The translations under genes were made by a program, and so were the position numbers. The notes below the pieces were generated by a model, which searched no databases, was not told the DNA's origin, and was given only the letters and a program-made list of their open reading frames with translations. From positions 680,013 through 744,012 of the forward strand of contig NZ_DS499577.1 in assembly GCF_000154465.1 (NCBI RefSeq): 64,000 nucleotides of DNA, in the 5' to 3' direction. This document shows positions 1-8,780 of this stretch, in pieces (position 1 is the first letter of the stretch; every line of letters begins with the position of its first letter). Source of the stretch: Alistipes putredinis DSM 17216. GTDB lineage: Bacteria > Bacteroidota > Bacteroidia > Bacteroidales > Rikenellaceae.

Positions 1-821
1 AGGCGGCATAGCTCGCGGATGTGACGCGGAGAGTCGTTCAGGCCGCTCATGACGATGTATTCGAACGATACCCGCCGCTGGTGCGTGAAATCGTATCGGC
101 GCAGGATTTCCACGACTTCGCGGATCGGCCATGCCTTCTCTATGGGCATGATTTCGGCCCGTTCGTGCGGAAAGGGGTTGTGCAGGCTCACGGCCAGATG
201 CACCTGGGTCGCCTCCAGAAATCGTTCGAGCCGGGAGGCTACACCGGCGGTCGAAACCGTGATTCGTGTGGGCGACCAGCCGAATCCCCACGCCGAAGTG
301 AGGACTTCGAGCGCCGGCAGCAGACTGTCCAGGTTGTCGAGCGGTTCGCCCATGCCCATGAAAACGACGTTGGTGAGCCGTTCCCGTTCGGGCAGCGACT
401 CGATCTGGTTGAGGATTTCGTTCGTCGAAAGGGAGTGCTGGAGCCCCTGTCGTCCAGTTGCGCAGAAACGGCAGCCCATACGGCAGCCCGCCTGCGACGA
501 GATGCAGAGCGTCGCCCGGTCACCGTCGGGGATGTAGGCCGATTCGATGAAATGGTTCTGCGAGGTACGATAGAGGTATTTTTTCGTGCCGTCGGTCGAA
601 ATGCTGACTTTTTCGGGAGCGGTGAGTCCGACTTCGTACGTTTCGGCGAGCAGGGCCCGGTGCCGGGCGGATAGATCGCTCATCGCCTCGATCGTTGTCG
701 CGTGCTTGTCGTAAAGCCAGCGTGCGATCTGTTTCGCCGCGAAACGGGGCATCTCCAACCGGTTGCAGAGAGCTTCCAATTGGGGCAGGGTTTGTCCGTA
801 AAGATATTCGTGTCGGGGCAT
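1..821 (-). CDS. rlmN: 23S rRNA/tRNA adenine-C2 methyltransferase RlmN (3' end outside window)
   Basis: Partial radical-SAM enzyme that methylates C2 of adenine in 23S rRNA (A2503) and in some tRNAs. The frame opens at an ATG at 819-821 (MPRHEYLYGQ) and runs off the left edge. About 115 residues in is the radical-SAM cysteine motif CRMGCRFC (CxxxCxxC), followed by MGMGEPLDN, which is typical of RlmN and contributes to SAM binding. The C-terminal part, including the methyl-carrying cysteine, is not visible. The gene diverges from tonB; the roughly 155 bp between them hold a TATATTTG box at 913-920 pointing towards tonB. The family call is very secure. Confidence 0.95.
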   Translation of the reverse strand, partial: MPRHEYLYGQTLPQLEALCNRLEMPRFAAKQIARWLYDKHATTIEAMSDLSARHRALLAETYEVGLTAPEKVSISTDGTKKYLYRTSQNHFIESAYIPDGDRATLCISSQAGCRMGCRFCATGRQGLQHSLSTNEILNQIESLPERERLTNVVFMGMGEPLDNLDSLLPALEVLTSAWGFGWSPTRITVSTAGVASRLERFLEATQVHLAVSLHNPFPHERAEIMPIEKAWPIREVVEILRRYDFTHQRRVSFEYIVMSGLNDSPRHIRELCR

Positions 822-977
822 GGAAAGCGGTCGTGAGGGAGTTTTCGGGAACAAAATTAGTCAAAAATAAAGATTTTTCAGACCGAAAGCGCTGTTTTTG
901 ATTTTTTATCCCTATATTTGTCGGTAGTTAGTGTGCCTTCGGGTCACTTGAAAGGATAACAATAAACAGGAACAATA

Positions 978-1658
978 ATGGAAATTAAGAAATCACCGAA
1001 AGCCGACCTGGAGAACAAACGGGGTCTTTTCCTTGAAATCGGTTTGGTCGTGGCGTTGGTACTTGTTATTGGTGCATTCGCCGTGACTCCGAAGGAACAT
1101 CGTATCGAGAAAGTCGATCTTGGCTATGCTCCCGTCGAAGTGGAAATTGTCGAGGTTACCCGCGAGGACCAGAAGCCGCCCGAAGCTCCCAAGAAAGTCG
1201 ATATGGCCGTCGTGAGCGACATGCTGGAAGTCGTAACCAACGATACCAAGATCGAAACGGAGATCGATTTTGCGGAGTTTGATGTGAACCAGGCGATCGA
1301 GGTGGCTCCCGTTCAGACCGAGGAGGTCTTCGAAGAGGAGATTTTCATCGTCGTGGAGGAGAAAGCGTCTTTCATGGGCGGCGACGAAGGTACTTTCCGC
1401 AACTGGGTGCAGCAGCGTGTGAAATACCCCGCGATCGCTCAGGAAAACGGCATCCAGGGTAAGGTAACCATCTCGTTCGTGGTGAATACGGACGGTTCCG
1501 TATCCAATATCGAGGTGTTGAGAACCCCCGACAGGACCTTGTCGGACGAGGCGGTACGTATTATCAAATCTTCTCCGAAATGGACCGCCGCCAAGCAGCG
1601 TAACAAGTCGGTTCGTCAGAAGTTCGTCATTCCGATCGATTTCCGTATTTCGGATTAA
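978..1658 (+). CDS. tonB: TonB-like energy transducer
   Basis: A 226-residue TonB-family protein that would couple inner-membrane proton-motive force to outer-membrane receptors. It has a short basic N-terminus, one membrane segment at about residues 17-36, an acidic periplasmic linker at about 45-130 rich in E, V and P, and a C-terminal TonB domain at about 135-226. That domain contains the usual YPAIAQENGIQGKV stretch and a SDEAVRIIKSSPKW segment. No exbB or exbD is adjacent, as is common for the many TonB paralogues of Bacteroidota. A hairpin terminator follows directly. Its specific receptor partner cannot be told from this sequence. Confidence 0.93.
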   Translation: MEIKKSPKADLENKRGLFLEIGLVVALVLVIGAFAVTPKEHRIEKVDLGYAPVEVEIVEVTREDQKPPEAPKKVDMAVVSDMLEVVTNDTKIETEIDFAEFDVNQAIEVAPVQTEEVFEEEIFIVVEEKASFMGGDEGTFRNWVQQRVKYPAIAQENGIQGKVTISFVVNTDGSVSNIEVLRTPDRTLSDEAVRIIKSSPKWTAAKQRNKSVRQKFVIPIDFRISD

Positions 1659-1677
1659 GGTTTGTTTGAAACATTTG

Positions 1678-1717
1678 ATAAGGGTATCCTGCGTGAAGCC
1701 GGGATACCCTTATTTTC
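1678..1717 (+). terminator. Rho-independent terminator after tonB
   Basis: A 12-bp perfect stem (ATAAGGGTATCC at 1678-1689 pairing with 1702-1713) is followed by TTTTC. It separates tonB from hflX, so hflX should have its own promoter or depend on read-through. Confidence 0.8.
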
Positions 1718-1720
1718 ACC

Positions 1721-3007
1721 GTGCAGGAAGATGTGTCTTTCCGAAGGCGCATAGTCGTGCAGAAATCGTATGGCAGATTGGAACAGAATAAGAATAAAGA
1801 GATTGTAACGAAGAACGATCGACCCGCTTCCGGGGCCGGGTTCGAACGGGCCGTACTGGTCGCGGTCATCCGGGATCAACAGGATCCGCGTCAGGCGGAA
1901 GAGTACCTCGCCGAATTGGAATTTTTGGCTGAAACGGCCGGTATCGTAGGTGTCCGTCGTTTTACGCAGCGCCTTCCGCAGCCGTCGGCCCGTATTTATG
2001 TCGGTCCGGGGAAACTGGAGGAGATCGCTGCCTATTGCAAGGAGGAGGAGATCGACGTGGCGATTTTCGACGACGAACTCTCTCCGTCGCAGACGCGCAA
2101 CATCGAGGCGGCCATGCCCTGCCGGATTCTCGACCGCACGCGTCTGATTCTCGATATTTTCATGTCGCGGGCGCAGACGGCCTATGCCAAGACCCAGGTG
2201 CAGTTGGCCAATTACCAGTATATGCTCCCGCGTCTGTCGGGTATGTGGACGCACCTGGAGCGGCAGCGGGGCGGCACGGGAACGCGCGGCGGTGCCGGCG
2301 AGCGCGAGATCGAAACGGACCGTCGAATCATCCGCAACCGGATCAGCAAACTCAAGGAGGATCTGCAAAAGATCGACCGTCAGATGGCTGTCCAGCGATC
2401 GAACCGGGGTTCGATGGTGCGTGTGGCGTTGGTGGGTTATACCAACGTCGGCAAATCGACCCTGATGAACCTGATTTCGAAAAGCGAGGTGTTCGCCGAA
2501 AACAAACTCTTCGCCACGCTCGATACGACGGTGCGAAAGGTGGTTTTCGACAACCTGCCTTTCCTGCTGTCGGATACCGTGGGTTTCATCCGCAAATTGC
2601 CGACCGAACTGATCGAGTCGTTCAAATCGACCCTCGACGAGGTGCGTGAAGCCGACCTGTTGCTGCACGTGGTCGATATTTCGCATCCGCAGTTCGAGGA
2701 CCAGATCGCCGTGGTGAAGCAGACGTTACAGGATATCGGTGCCGGGGATAAACCGGTTTATCTGGTTTTCAACAAGGTGGACGCTTATACTTATGTGGAG
2801 AAGGAGCCTGACGACCTGACGCCTTCCACACGTGAAAATCGTTCGCTCGAAGACCTGAAACAGAGCTGGATCGCCCGGGCCAATACGCCCTGCATCTTTA
2901 TTTCGGCAGTCGAGAAGATCAATATCGAGAAGCTGCGTTCGGATCTGTACGGCATGGTCCGTGAAATCCATTCGGGCCGCTATCCATTCAACAACTTCCT
3001 CTATTGA
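1721..3007 (+). CDS. hflX: Ribosome-associated GTPase HflX
   Basis: HflX binds and splits stalled 70S ribosomes, mainly under stress. The N-terminal HflX domain covers about residues 40-180, with the PSARIYVGPGKLEE motif. A coiled linker follows, then a G domain with G1 GYTNVGKST near residue 240, G3 DTVGF near 287 and G4 NKVD near 350. The frame opens with GTG at 1721, immediately after the tonB terminator. The first 25-30 residues look unlike the family, so the true start may be a later GTG or TTG. The gene ends in TGA, which supports standard-code reading in this host. upp begins 31 bp downstream. Confidence 0.93.
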   Translation: MQEDVSFRRRIVVQKSYGRLEQNKNKEIVTKNDRPASGAGFERAVLVAVIRDQQDPRQAEEYLAELEFLAETAGIVGVRRFTQRLPQPSARIYVGPGKLEEIAAYCKEEEIDVAIFDDELSPSQTRNIEAAMPCRILDRTRLILDIFMSRAQTAYAKTQVQLANYQYMLPRLSGMWTHLERQRGGTGTRGGAGEREIETDRRIIRNRISKLKEDLQKIDRQMAVQRSNRGSMVRVALVGYTNVGKSTLMNLISKSEVFAENKLFATLDTTVRKVVFDNLPFLLSDTVGFIRKLPTELIESFKSTLDEVREADLLLHVVDISHPQFEDQIAVVKQTLQDIGAGDKPVYLVFNKVDAYTYVEKEPDDLTPSTRENRSLEDLKQSWIARANTPCIFISAVEKINIEKLRSDLYGMVREIHSGRYPFNNFLY

Positions 3008-3038
3008 CCTGAAACAAAAGTTAAATAAATACAACCTT

Positions 3039-3692
3039 ATGTTGCACATTCTCAACAGTCAGAACACCATTCTCAACAAGTTTGTCGCCGAAATCCGCGA
3101 CAAGTCGATTCAGAAGGATTCGATGCGTTTCCGCCGTAATCTGGAGCGTATCGGAGAGGTCATGGCCTATGAAATATCGAAAACGTTCGAGTATGCGGTG
3201 AAAGTGGTCGAAACTCCGCTGGGCGAGGCTTCGGTAGCGATGATCTCCGACCAGGTCGTGATCGCTACGATCCTTCGTGCGGGACTTCCTTTCCATCAGG
3301 GATTCCTGAACTACTTCGACGACGCGCAGAACGCTTTCGTTTCGGCTTATCGCAAGAGTACCAAGGACGGCAAGTTTACCGTCAAGGTCGAATACATCTC
3401 GTGTGGCGAGCTGGAGGGCAAGACTTTGCTGCTGGTCGATCCCATGCTGGCTACCGGTTCTTCCCTCGTGCTGGCCTACAATGCGCTGTGCGAACGGGGC
3501 GGGCAGCCCGCGCATACCCATGTCGCGGCGGTTATCGCCAGCGAACAGGGGGTCGAATATGTGGAGAAGAATATGCCCAAGCGCACGACCACGATCTGGT
3601 GTGCTGCGGTGGACGAGGAATTGACTTCGCGGGCTTATATCGTGCCGGGTATCGGCGATGCGGGCGATCTGGCTTATGGTGAGAAGATCTGA
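3039..3692 (+). CDS. upp: Uracil phosphoribosyltransferase
   Basis: Converts uracil and PRPP to UMP in pyrimidine salvage; cytoplasmic. The 217-residue length is usual for the family. The PRPP-binding loop LVDPMLATGSS and the C-terminal uracil-binding PGIGDAGDLAYG are both intact. I chose the ATG at 3039 (MLHILNSQNT) over the upstream in-frame start at 2961, because the longer version would overlap hflX and add non-conserved residues. The 3' end overlaps the next gene by 17 bp, suggesting translational coupling. It ends in TGA. Confidence 0.95.
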   Translation: MLHILNSQNTILNKFVAEIRDKSIQKDSMRFRRNLERIGEVMAYEISKTFEYAVKVVETPLGEASVAMISDQVVIATILRAGLPFHQGFLNYFDDAQNAFVSAYRKSTKDGKFTVKVEYISCGELEGKTLLLVDPMLATGSSLVLAYNALCERGGQPAHTHVAAVIASEQGVEYVEKNMPKRTTTIWCAAVDEELTSRAYIVPGIGDAGDLAYGEKI

Positions 3693-5538
3693 CGTGCGAC
3701 GCCTGTTGTTTCTGGGGGCCGTTTTCTGTACGACAGTAGGTTGGATGCTGTTGCAGAAGCCGGCTTTCCTGCTTTTCTACCATGCCCGGGCAGCAGAGGC
3801 CTCTTTCGGGGAGTGGCTCGGAGTTCTTTGGCACGGACTCTCGCTCGATTGCACGGTGGCGGGTTACGTCACCGCTTTTCCGGTACTTGTCGTGCTGGCA
3901 TCGTTCTGGATTCCCCTTTCGCAGCGGGTGTGGCGGATCGTTCTGACGGTCTATTTTTCGCTGATCGCACTGGTGACGGCCGCGATCTTCGCCGTCGATC
4001 TCAACCTGTACGGCTATTGGGGCTTTCGGCTCGACGGTTCGGTGCTGATCTACCTTTCCGATCCTGGGGAGGCGCTTGCGAGTGCCAGTTGGGGCGAAGT
4101 TCTGCGGCAGATTTTAATCATGCTGGTCTATGCCGGGGCGATGATCTGGAGTTACCGGTGGATTTTACGGCTTTTCCGGGTCGAACCCGTTCCCCTGCGG
4201 GGCCGGGTCGTCCCGACGGTTGCGGCGCTGCTGATCGGCGGCTTGACTTTTCTGGCGATCCGGGGTGGCGTGACGGTCGCCACGGCGAATGTCAGCAAGG
4301 TCTATTTCAGCTCGAACATGTTCCTGAACCACGCTGCGACGAACCCCGTTTTTTCGTTTCTCTCCTCGGTCGGGGACAATGAGAACTATGCCGAGGCTTA
4401 TCCGTTCTTCGAAGAGGAGCGGCGGAAGACTCTTTTCGAAGAGTTGCGGGGCAACCGTCCCGGGGCCGATGCCGGTACGCCCCGACTGCTGCGCAGCGAC
4501 CGGCCGAACGTCGTACTGATCCTGCTGGAGAGCTTCGGCCGAACGATCATGGACGAAACGGTGAACGGCGAGCCTGTGATGCCCAACATGCAGCGTTTCA
4601 AGCGGGAGGGTGTCTGGTTCGAAAACTTCTTCGCCAATTCGTTCCGTACCGACCGGGGACAGGTGGCCGTCCTGTGCGGATTTCCGGCCCAAACGACCAT
4701 GTCGATCATGAAGCTGCCGCGAAAAAGCGCCACGCTGCCTTCGCTGGCCCGTTCTCTCGGCCGGGAAGGTTATCGTTCGGTATTCATGTACGGCGGCGAC
4801 CTGAACTTCACCAACCAGGCTTCGTTCATGTATTCGACCGGCTGGGAGGAGCTGATCTGGCAGAAGGATATGCAGCTCGACGCCCCGACTTCGAAATGGG
4901 GCTATGCCGACGACGTGGTGGTCGATCTTTTCGGGGACGAGGTGGAAGCGCTGGGCAGAGAGGAACAACCGTTTCTGGCGGGTCTGCTGACCCTTTCGAG
5001 CCATGAGCCGTTCGAGGTGCCGTTCGCAAAATTCGATGACAAGCTGTTGAATGCCATGGCCTTCTCCGATGCACAGATCGGACGTCTGATCGACCGGCTG
5101 CGGGAGTCGCCCGTGTGGGACAATTTATTAGTGGTGCTGGTCGCCGATCACGGCTACCCCTATCCGTACGATCTGGCCTACAACGCTCCGCTGCGACACC
5201 GGATTCCGATGATTTGGCTCGGAGGCGCACTTGCGACCGCCTCCCGAACAGTAGATACGTATGCCTCGCAAATCGACATTTGCGCTACGCTTCTGGCGCA
5301 GATGGGCCTTCCGCACGACGAATTCGATTACAGCAAGAATATTTTCGGAGCGACTCCGCCCCATAAGTTTGGTTACTACTGTTTCAGCGACGGGTTCGGC
5401 GTGATCGACGCCGACGGCGAAACGGTCTATGACAATACGGGCGAAACGGTGCTTTCTCAAACCGGCCCGCAGTCCGAAAGGTTGGAGTGGGGCAAGGCGA
5501 TGTTGCAGACCACTTACGAAGATATCGGGCGGCGCTGA
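3676..5538 (+). CDS. LTA-synthase-like membrane sulfatase / phosphoglycerol transferase
   Basis: A 620-residue protein of the alkaline-phosphatase superfamily, LtaS/COG1368 branch. The N-terminal third has about five hydrophobic membrane segments (residues ~5-200). An extracytoplasmic sulfatase fold follows, with an early metal-site LLESFG motif, the nucleophile threonine in SFRTDRG near residue 325, and a late metal-site VADHG near residue 490. In Firmicutes such enzymes polymerise glycerol phosphate. Gram-negatives have no lipoteichoic acid, so here the likely role is head-group transfer (phosphoglycerol or phosphoethanolamine) onto glycans or lipids. It overlaps the end of upp by 17 bp; the alternative start GTG at 3694 would remove the overlap. 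Confidence 0.85.
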   Translation: MVRRSDVRRLLFLGAVFCTTVGWMLLQKPAFLLFYHARAAEASFGEWLGVLWHGLSLDCTVAGYVTAFPVLVVLASFWIPLSQRVWRIVLTVYFSLIALVTAAIFAVDLNLYGYWGFRLDGSVLIYLSDPGEALASASWGEVLRQILIMLVYAGAMIWSYRWILRLFRVEPVPLRGRVVPTVAALLIGGLTFLAIRGGVTVATANVSKVYFSSNMFLNHAATNPVFSFLSSVGDNENYAEAYPFFEEERRKTLFEELRGNRPGADAGTPRLLRSDRPNVVLILLESFGRTIMDETVNGEPVMPNMQRFKREGVWFENFFANSFRTDRGQVAVLCGFPAQTTMSIMKLPRKSATLPSLARSLGREGYRSVFMYGGDLNFTNQASFMYSTGWEELIWQKDMQLDAPTSKWGYADDVVVDLFGDEVEALGREEQPFLAGLLTLSSHEPFEVPFAKFDDKLLNAMAFSDAQIGRLIDRLRESPVWDNLLVVLVADHGYPYPYDLAYNAPLRHRIPMIWLGGALATASRTVDTYASQIDICATLLAQMGLPHDEFDYSKNIFGATPPHKFGYYCFSDGFGVIDADGETVYDNTGETVLSQTGPQSERLEWGKAMLQTTYEDIGRR

Positions 5539-5559
5539 TCCGAAGGGATCGGTACGGAA

Positions 5560-5590
5560 AAGGTCATCGCGGAAACGATGACCTTTTTTC
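5560..5590. terminator. Bidirectional terminator between convergent genes
   Basis: A 10-bp stem (AAGGTCATCG at 5560-5569 with 5576-5585) and a T-run lie between the convergent sulfatase and LytTR genes. Thymines flank the right side and adenines the left, so it can serve both strands. Confidence 0.75.
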
Positions 5591-5606
5591 GTGGGTGGAG
5601 GTAGGC

Positions 5607-6350
5607 TTATTTATCGCTTTTGGGCATTAGGGAGCGGGCTTCCAGAAATGCGTAAAAAGCCTCCTTGTAGCCGTCTGAAACGGGGATGTACGTTTTGCCG
5701 AAGACGATCCGGCCCCGCTCGATGATTCGGATTTTGGAGGGTTGGACGATGTAGGAGCGGTGTACCCGGACGAAACGTTCGGCGGGTAGTTGTTCTTCCA
5801 ACGTCTTGAGGCTTATGAGCGACAGCACGGGGCGGGGTTCGTCTTCGACGTAAATCTTTACGTAGTCCTTGAGTCCTTCGATGTAGAGGATTTTATCTAA
5901 TTCGATCTGCCGAAGCCGGTATTCGGTCTTGACGAAGATGCTTCCGGGCCCAGCTTCTGCAGGCGATGGTTTGCCGACGCTGCGGCGCTTGAGTTCGAAC
6001 CATTCGAAGGCTTTGTTGGCGGCCGTCAGGAAGTCGGCATAGCTGATCGGCTTGAGCAGGTAGTCCACCGCACCCACGCGGAATCCTTCGACGGCGTATC
6101 GGTCGAAAGCCGTCGTGAAGACGACCCGGGTCCGGGTCGGGAGCATCCGCGAGAGCTCCATGCCGCTGAGTTCCGGCATCTGGATATCGCAGAAAAGCAG
6201 GTCCACCGGTTCGGTTTTCAGGGCCTCGAGTGCCGTGATGCCTCCGTTGTAAGCTCCCTTCAATTCCAGAAAGGGGGTTTTCCGCACGTAGCTTTCGAGC
6301 AGTTCGACCGCCAGCGGCTCGTCGTCGATAATGGCGCAGGTCAGTTTCAT
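5607..6350 (-). CDS. LytTR-family response regulator
   Basis: A 247-residue response regulator. The receiver domain (about 1-125) has the acidic pocket IIDDE at the N-terminus and phospho-acceptor Asp55 in CDIQMPEL. The LytTR DNA-binding domain follows at about 145-240, with RFVRVHRSYIV typical of the fold. Its start codon overlaps the stop of the upstream histidine kinase by 4 bp (ATGA), so the two are translationally coupled. It lies just downstream of an efflux cluster on the same strand, making efflux or envelope genes plausible targets. That link is inference. Confidence 0.93.
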   Translation of the reverse strand: MKLTCAIIDDEPLAVELLESYVRKTPFLELKGAYNGGITALEALKTEPVDLLFCDIQMPELSGMELSRMLPTRTRVVFTTAFDRYAVEGFRVGAVDYLLKPISYADFLTAANKAFEWFELKRRSVGKPSPAEAGPGSIFVKTEYRLRQIELDKILYIEGLKDYVKIYVEDEPRPVLSLISLKTLEEQLPAERFVRVHRSYIVQPSKIRIIERGRIVFGKTYIPVSDGYKEAFYAFLEARSLMPKSDK

Positions 6351-7429
6351 CGGTCGGTCAGGTTAATGCGGAGCAGGGTTTCGTACGTGTCGCCGTGTTG
6401 TCCGTATTTCATTTCGTAACGCCCGGGATAGATCATTTCGAGCCGCCGGCAAAGGTTCGCAAGCCCGATGCCCGAGCCGCTGCGGTCGGCCTCCGATTTG
6501 GGGAAGAAGCTGTTCTCGATCCGGCAGGCGAGTACTCCTTCCTCTTCCCGGATGTCGATGTCGATGAACGAAGGGCGGTCGTTGCTTACGCCGTGCTTGA
6601 AAGCGTTTTCGACCAGCGAGATGAAGAGCAGCGGCGCCACGAGGGTATGCGACGGATTTTCGGGCAGCGAAACATCGAGCCGCACATGGCGCGGCAGGCG
6701 GATGCGCATCAGCTCGATGTAATTGCCCAGGAAGTCCATTTCGGCCTTGAGAGGTACCGTCGGCCGGCTGCTGTCGTAGAGTACGTACCGCAGCAGGCGG
6801 CTCAGGTCGTGCACCGTTTGCTGGGCCCGGTCGGGATCGAGCTGGATGAGCGAATAGATGTTGTTGAGCGTGTTGAATAGGAAATGGGGGTTGAGCTGGC
6901 TCTTGAGGTTTTGCAGCTCCGCTTCGGAGCGGCTGCGCTCCAAGTCCTTGCGGATGTTTTCGGCCCGGTACCACTGTCCCGTCATCCGGATGGCGACGCT
7001 CACTCCGACTACCAGCAGGTAGAGCATGGCATTGCGCAGGAAGAAGAACATCGTATCCTGCCACGGACGCTCCATCGGCGGATGGTGGGGGCGCGGCGGT
7101 ATTCCGAAGCGGAAGAAAAGGTGTACGAGTAGCATGACTCCGGCCACGAGCAGCGCATTAGCGAGCAGGAATCGCCCCACATGCCGCGTGAAAAGGTAGC
7201 GGTCGATCAGCAGGAGGTAGTTCACGTAAAATACTGCCATGAAGGAGAGGGGAACCACCAGAAACCGCACGTATTCCTGCATGTTCATAACGGGTTCGCG
7301 GCCGCCCGGTACGAAGAGGGGAAGGCCGAAAACCACGCTCCAGGCCGCCAGGTGGAGCCAGAAGCCCGTATGTCTGGATTGCAGGGATGTCATCCTGTTG
7401 CAAATATAGGAATTATCCGGGTATTTCAT
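6347..7429 (-). CDS. LytS/YehU-type sensor histidine kinase
   Basis: Membrane histidine kinase of the His_kinase (PF06580) family that partners LytTR regulators. Four hydrophobic segments occupy about residues 22-150. A coiled linker is followed by the H-box NPHFLFNTLNN with His182 as phospho-acceptor, then an HATPase domain with a VENAFKHG N-box and GSGIGLANL G-box. An internal Met at 7393 (MTSLQSRH) may be the real start, because a TATATTTG promoter-like box lies inside the first 12 codons of the longer form. No large sensory domain is seen, so the signal is probably sensed in or near the membrane. Confidence 0.92.
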   Translation of the reverse strand: MKYPDNSYICNRMTSLQSRHTGFWLHLAAWSVVFGLPLFVPGGREPVMNMQEYVRFLVVPLSFMAVFYVNYLLLIDRYLFTRHVGRFLLANALLVAGVMLLVHLFFRFGIPPRPHHPPMERPWQDTMFFFLRNAMLYLLVVGVSVAIRMTGQWYRAENIRKDLERSRSEAELQNLKSQLNPHFLFNTLNNIYSLIQLDPDRAQQTVHDLSRLLRYVLYDSSRPTVPLKAEMDFLGNYIELMRIRLPRHVRLDVSLPENPSHTLVAPLLFISLVENAFKHGVSNDRPSFIDIDIREEEGVLACRIENSFFPKSEADRSGSGIGLANLCRRLEMIYPGRYEMKYGQHGDTYETLLRINLTDR

Positions 7430-7514
7430 GCTTCTTTTTCTGTATGGCGACGGCTGTTTCGGATTCGGCCGGTTTTCCGAAAAAATAGGGTCGGTATCTT
7501 ATCCTGAAAAGCGG

Positions 7515-8735
7515 TTATTCGTAGCGCAGTGCGTCGATGGGGTTGAGCATCGCGGCTTTCTGGGCCGGGTACCATCCGAAGAAGATGCCTGTAAGGGTGC
7601 AGACGGCGAACGAAAGGAAAACGCTCCAGGGCTGGATATAGATCGGGAATGCCGCGAAGATATTGACGAGTACGGCGGCGCCCACGCCGACGAGGATGCC
7701 GATCACGCCGCCCGTGACGCTGATCAGGATCGATTCGATCAGGAACTGCGCCAGAATATCGCGCCCTTTGGCTCCGATACTCATGCGCAGGCCGATTTCC
7801 CGGGTGCGTTCGGTCACCGAGACATACATGATGTTCATGATGCCGATGCCGCCCACGAGCAGCGAAATGCCCGCCACGGCCGCCAGCAGCAGGGTCATCA
7901 TGTCGGTCGTCGAAGTGAGCATCGACGAAAGCTCCTGCTGGGAGCGGATCGTGAAGTCGTCTTCGTCGGTCGCCTTGAGCTTGTGGTTGGTCCGCAGGAT
8001 TTGCGTGATCTCCTCGATGGCCTGGTCGGTATATTCTTCGCTCAATGCCGAGCAGGTGATCGATTGCAGGTGGGTGATGGCGAGGATTCGCTTCTGAACT
8101 GTGGTGTAGGGGGCCAGAATCAGGTCGTCCTGGTCCATACCCATACTGTTATAACCCTTGCTCTCGAGTACGCCGACGATGCGTAGCGGAATCTTTCCGA
8201 AACGGATCACTTTGCCCACAGGACTTTCTCCGTCCGGAAAAAGCTCGTCCACGACCGATTTGCCCACCAGACATACCTTGGCGGCGGTCTTGACGTCCTG
8301 TTCCGAGAAGATGTCCCCGTCCTCGACTTTGTAGCGCCGAATGTCCAGGTATTCGGGGCTGATACCGTAAACGGTCGTCGGCGTGTTGTTGGCACCGAAG
8401 ATGGCCTGCCCGGAACTGTTGACCGAAGGCGAAATGTAGCTGATATAGCGCGCCTGCGCCTGAATGTCTTCCAAGTCCTTGAGCTTGAGCGACTCCATGT
8501 CCGCCGCGTCGAGCCGCACACCGCCCCGCCGGTCGCCGCCGGGATGGATCATGATCATGTTCGATCCCATTTCGCTGATCTGGGCCTGAATGCTCCGTTT
8601 GGATCCCTGTCCGATCGCCAGCATCGTGATTACCGACCCCACGCCGATGATGATGCCCAGCATGGTGAGGAATCCGCGCAGTTTGTTGTTGCTGAGTGCT
8701 TTGAAGGCTATTTTGAAAAGATTCGTGAGGTTCAT
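7515..8735 (-). CDS. MacB-like ABC transporter permease
   Basis: A 406-residue FtsX/MacB-type permease. It has an N-terminal membrane helix (LTMLGIIIGVGSVITML, about residues 21-37), a large periplasmic domain (about 60-270) and three C-terminal helices, with the family-typical TREIGLRMSIGAK motif between helices 2 and 3. In MacB the ATPase is fused to the permease; here it is a separate gene 45 bp upstream. With the MacA-like adaptor and TolC-like channel upstream it should form a tripartite pump for peptides, macrolides, siderophores or lipids. The substrate cannot be inferred. Confidence 0.92.
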   Translation of the reverse strand: MNLTNLFKIAFKALSNNKLRGFLTMLGIIIGVGSVITMLAIGQGSKRSIQAQISEMGSNMIMIHPGGDRRGGVRLDAADMESLKLKDLEDIQAQARYISYISPSVNSSGQAIFGANNTPTTVYGISPEYLDIRRYKVEDGDIFSEQDVKTAAKVCLVGKSVVDELFPDGESPVGKVIRFGKIPLRIVGVLESKGYNSMGMDQDDLILAPYTTVQKRILAITHLQSITCSALSEEYTDQAIEEITQILRTNHKLKATDEDDFTIRSQQELSSMLTSTTDMMTLLLAAVAGISLLVGGIGIMNIMYVSVTERTREIGLRMSIGAKGRDILAQFLIESILISVTGGVIGILVGVGAAVLVNIFAAFPIYIQPWSVFLSFAVCTLTGIFFGWYPAQKAAMLNPIDALRYE

Positions 8736-8780
8736 GGTCTGCTCGTGTTTCCGTGCTCGGGTTCGGATGGATGGTTTGTT

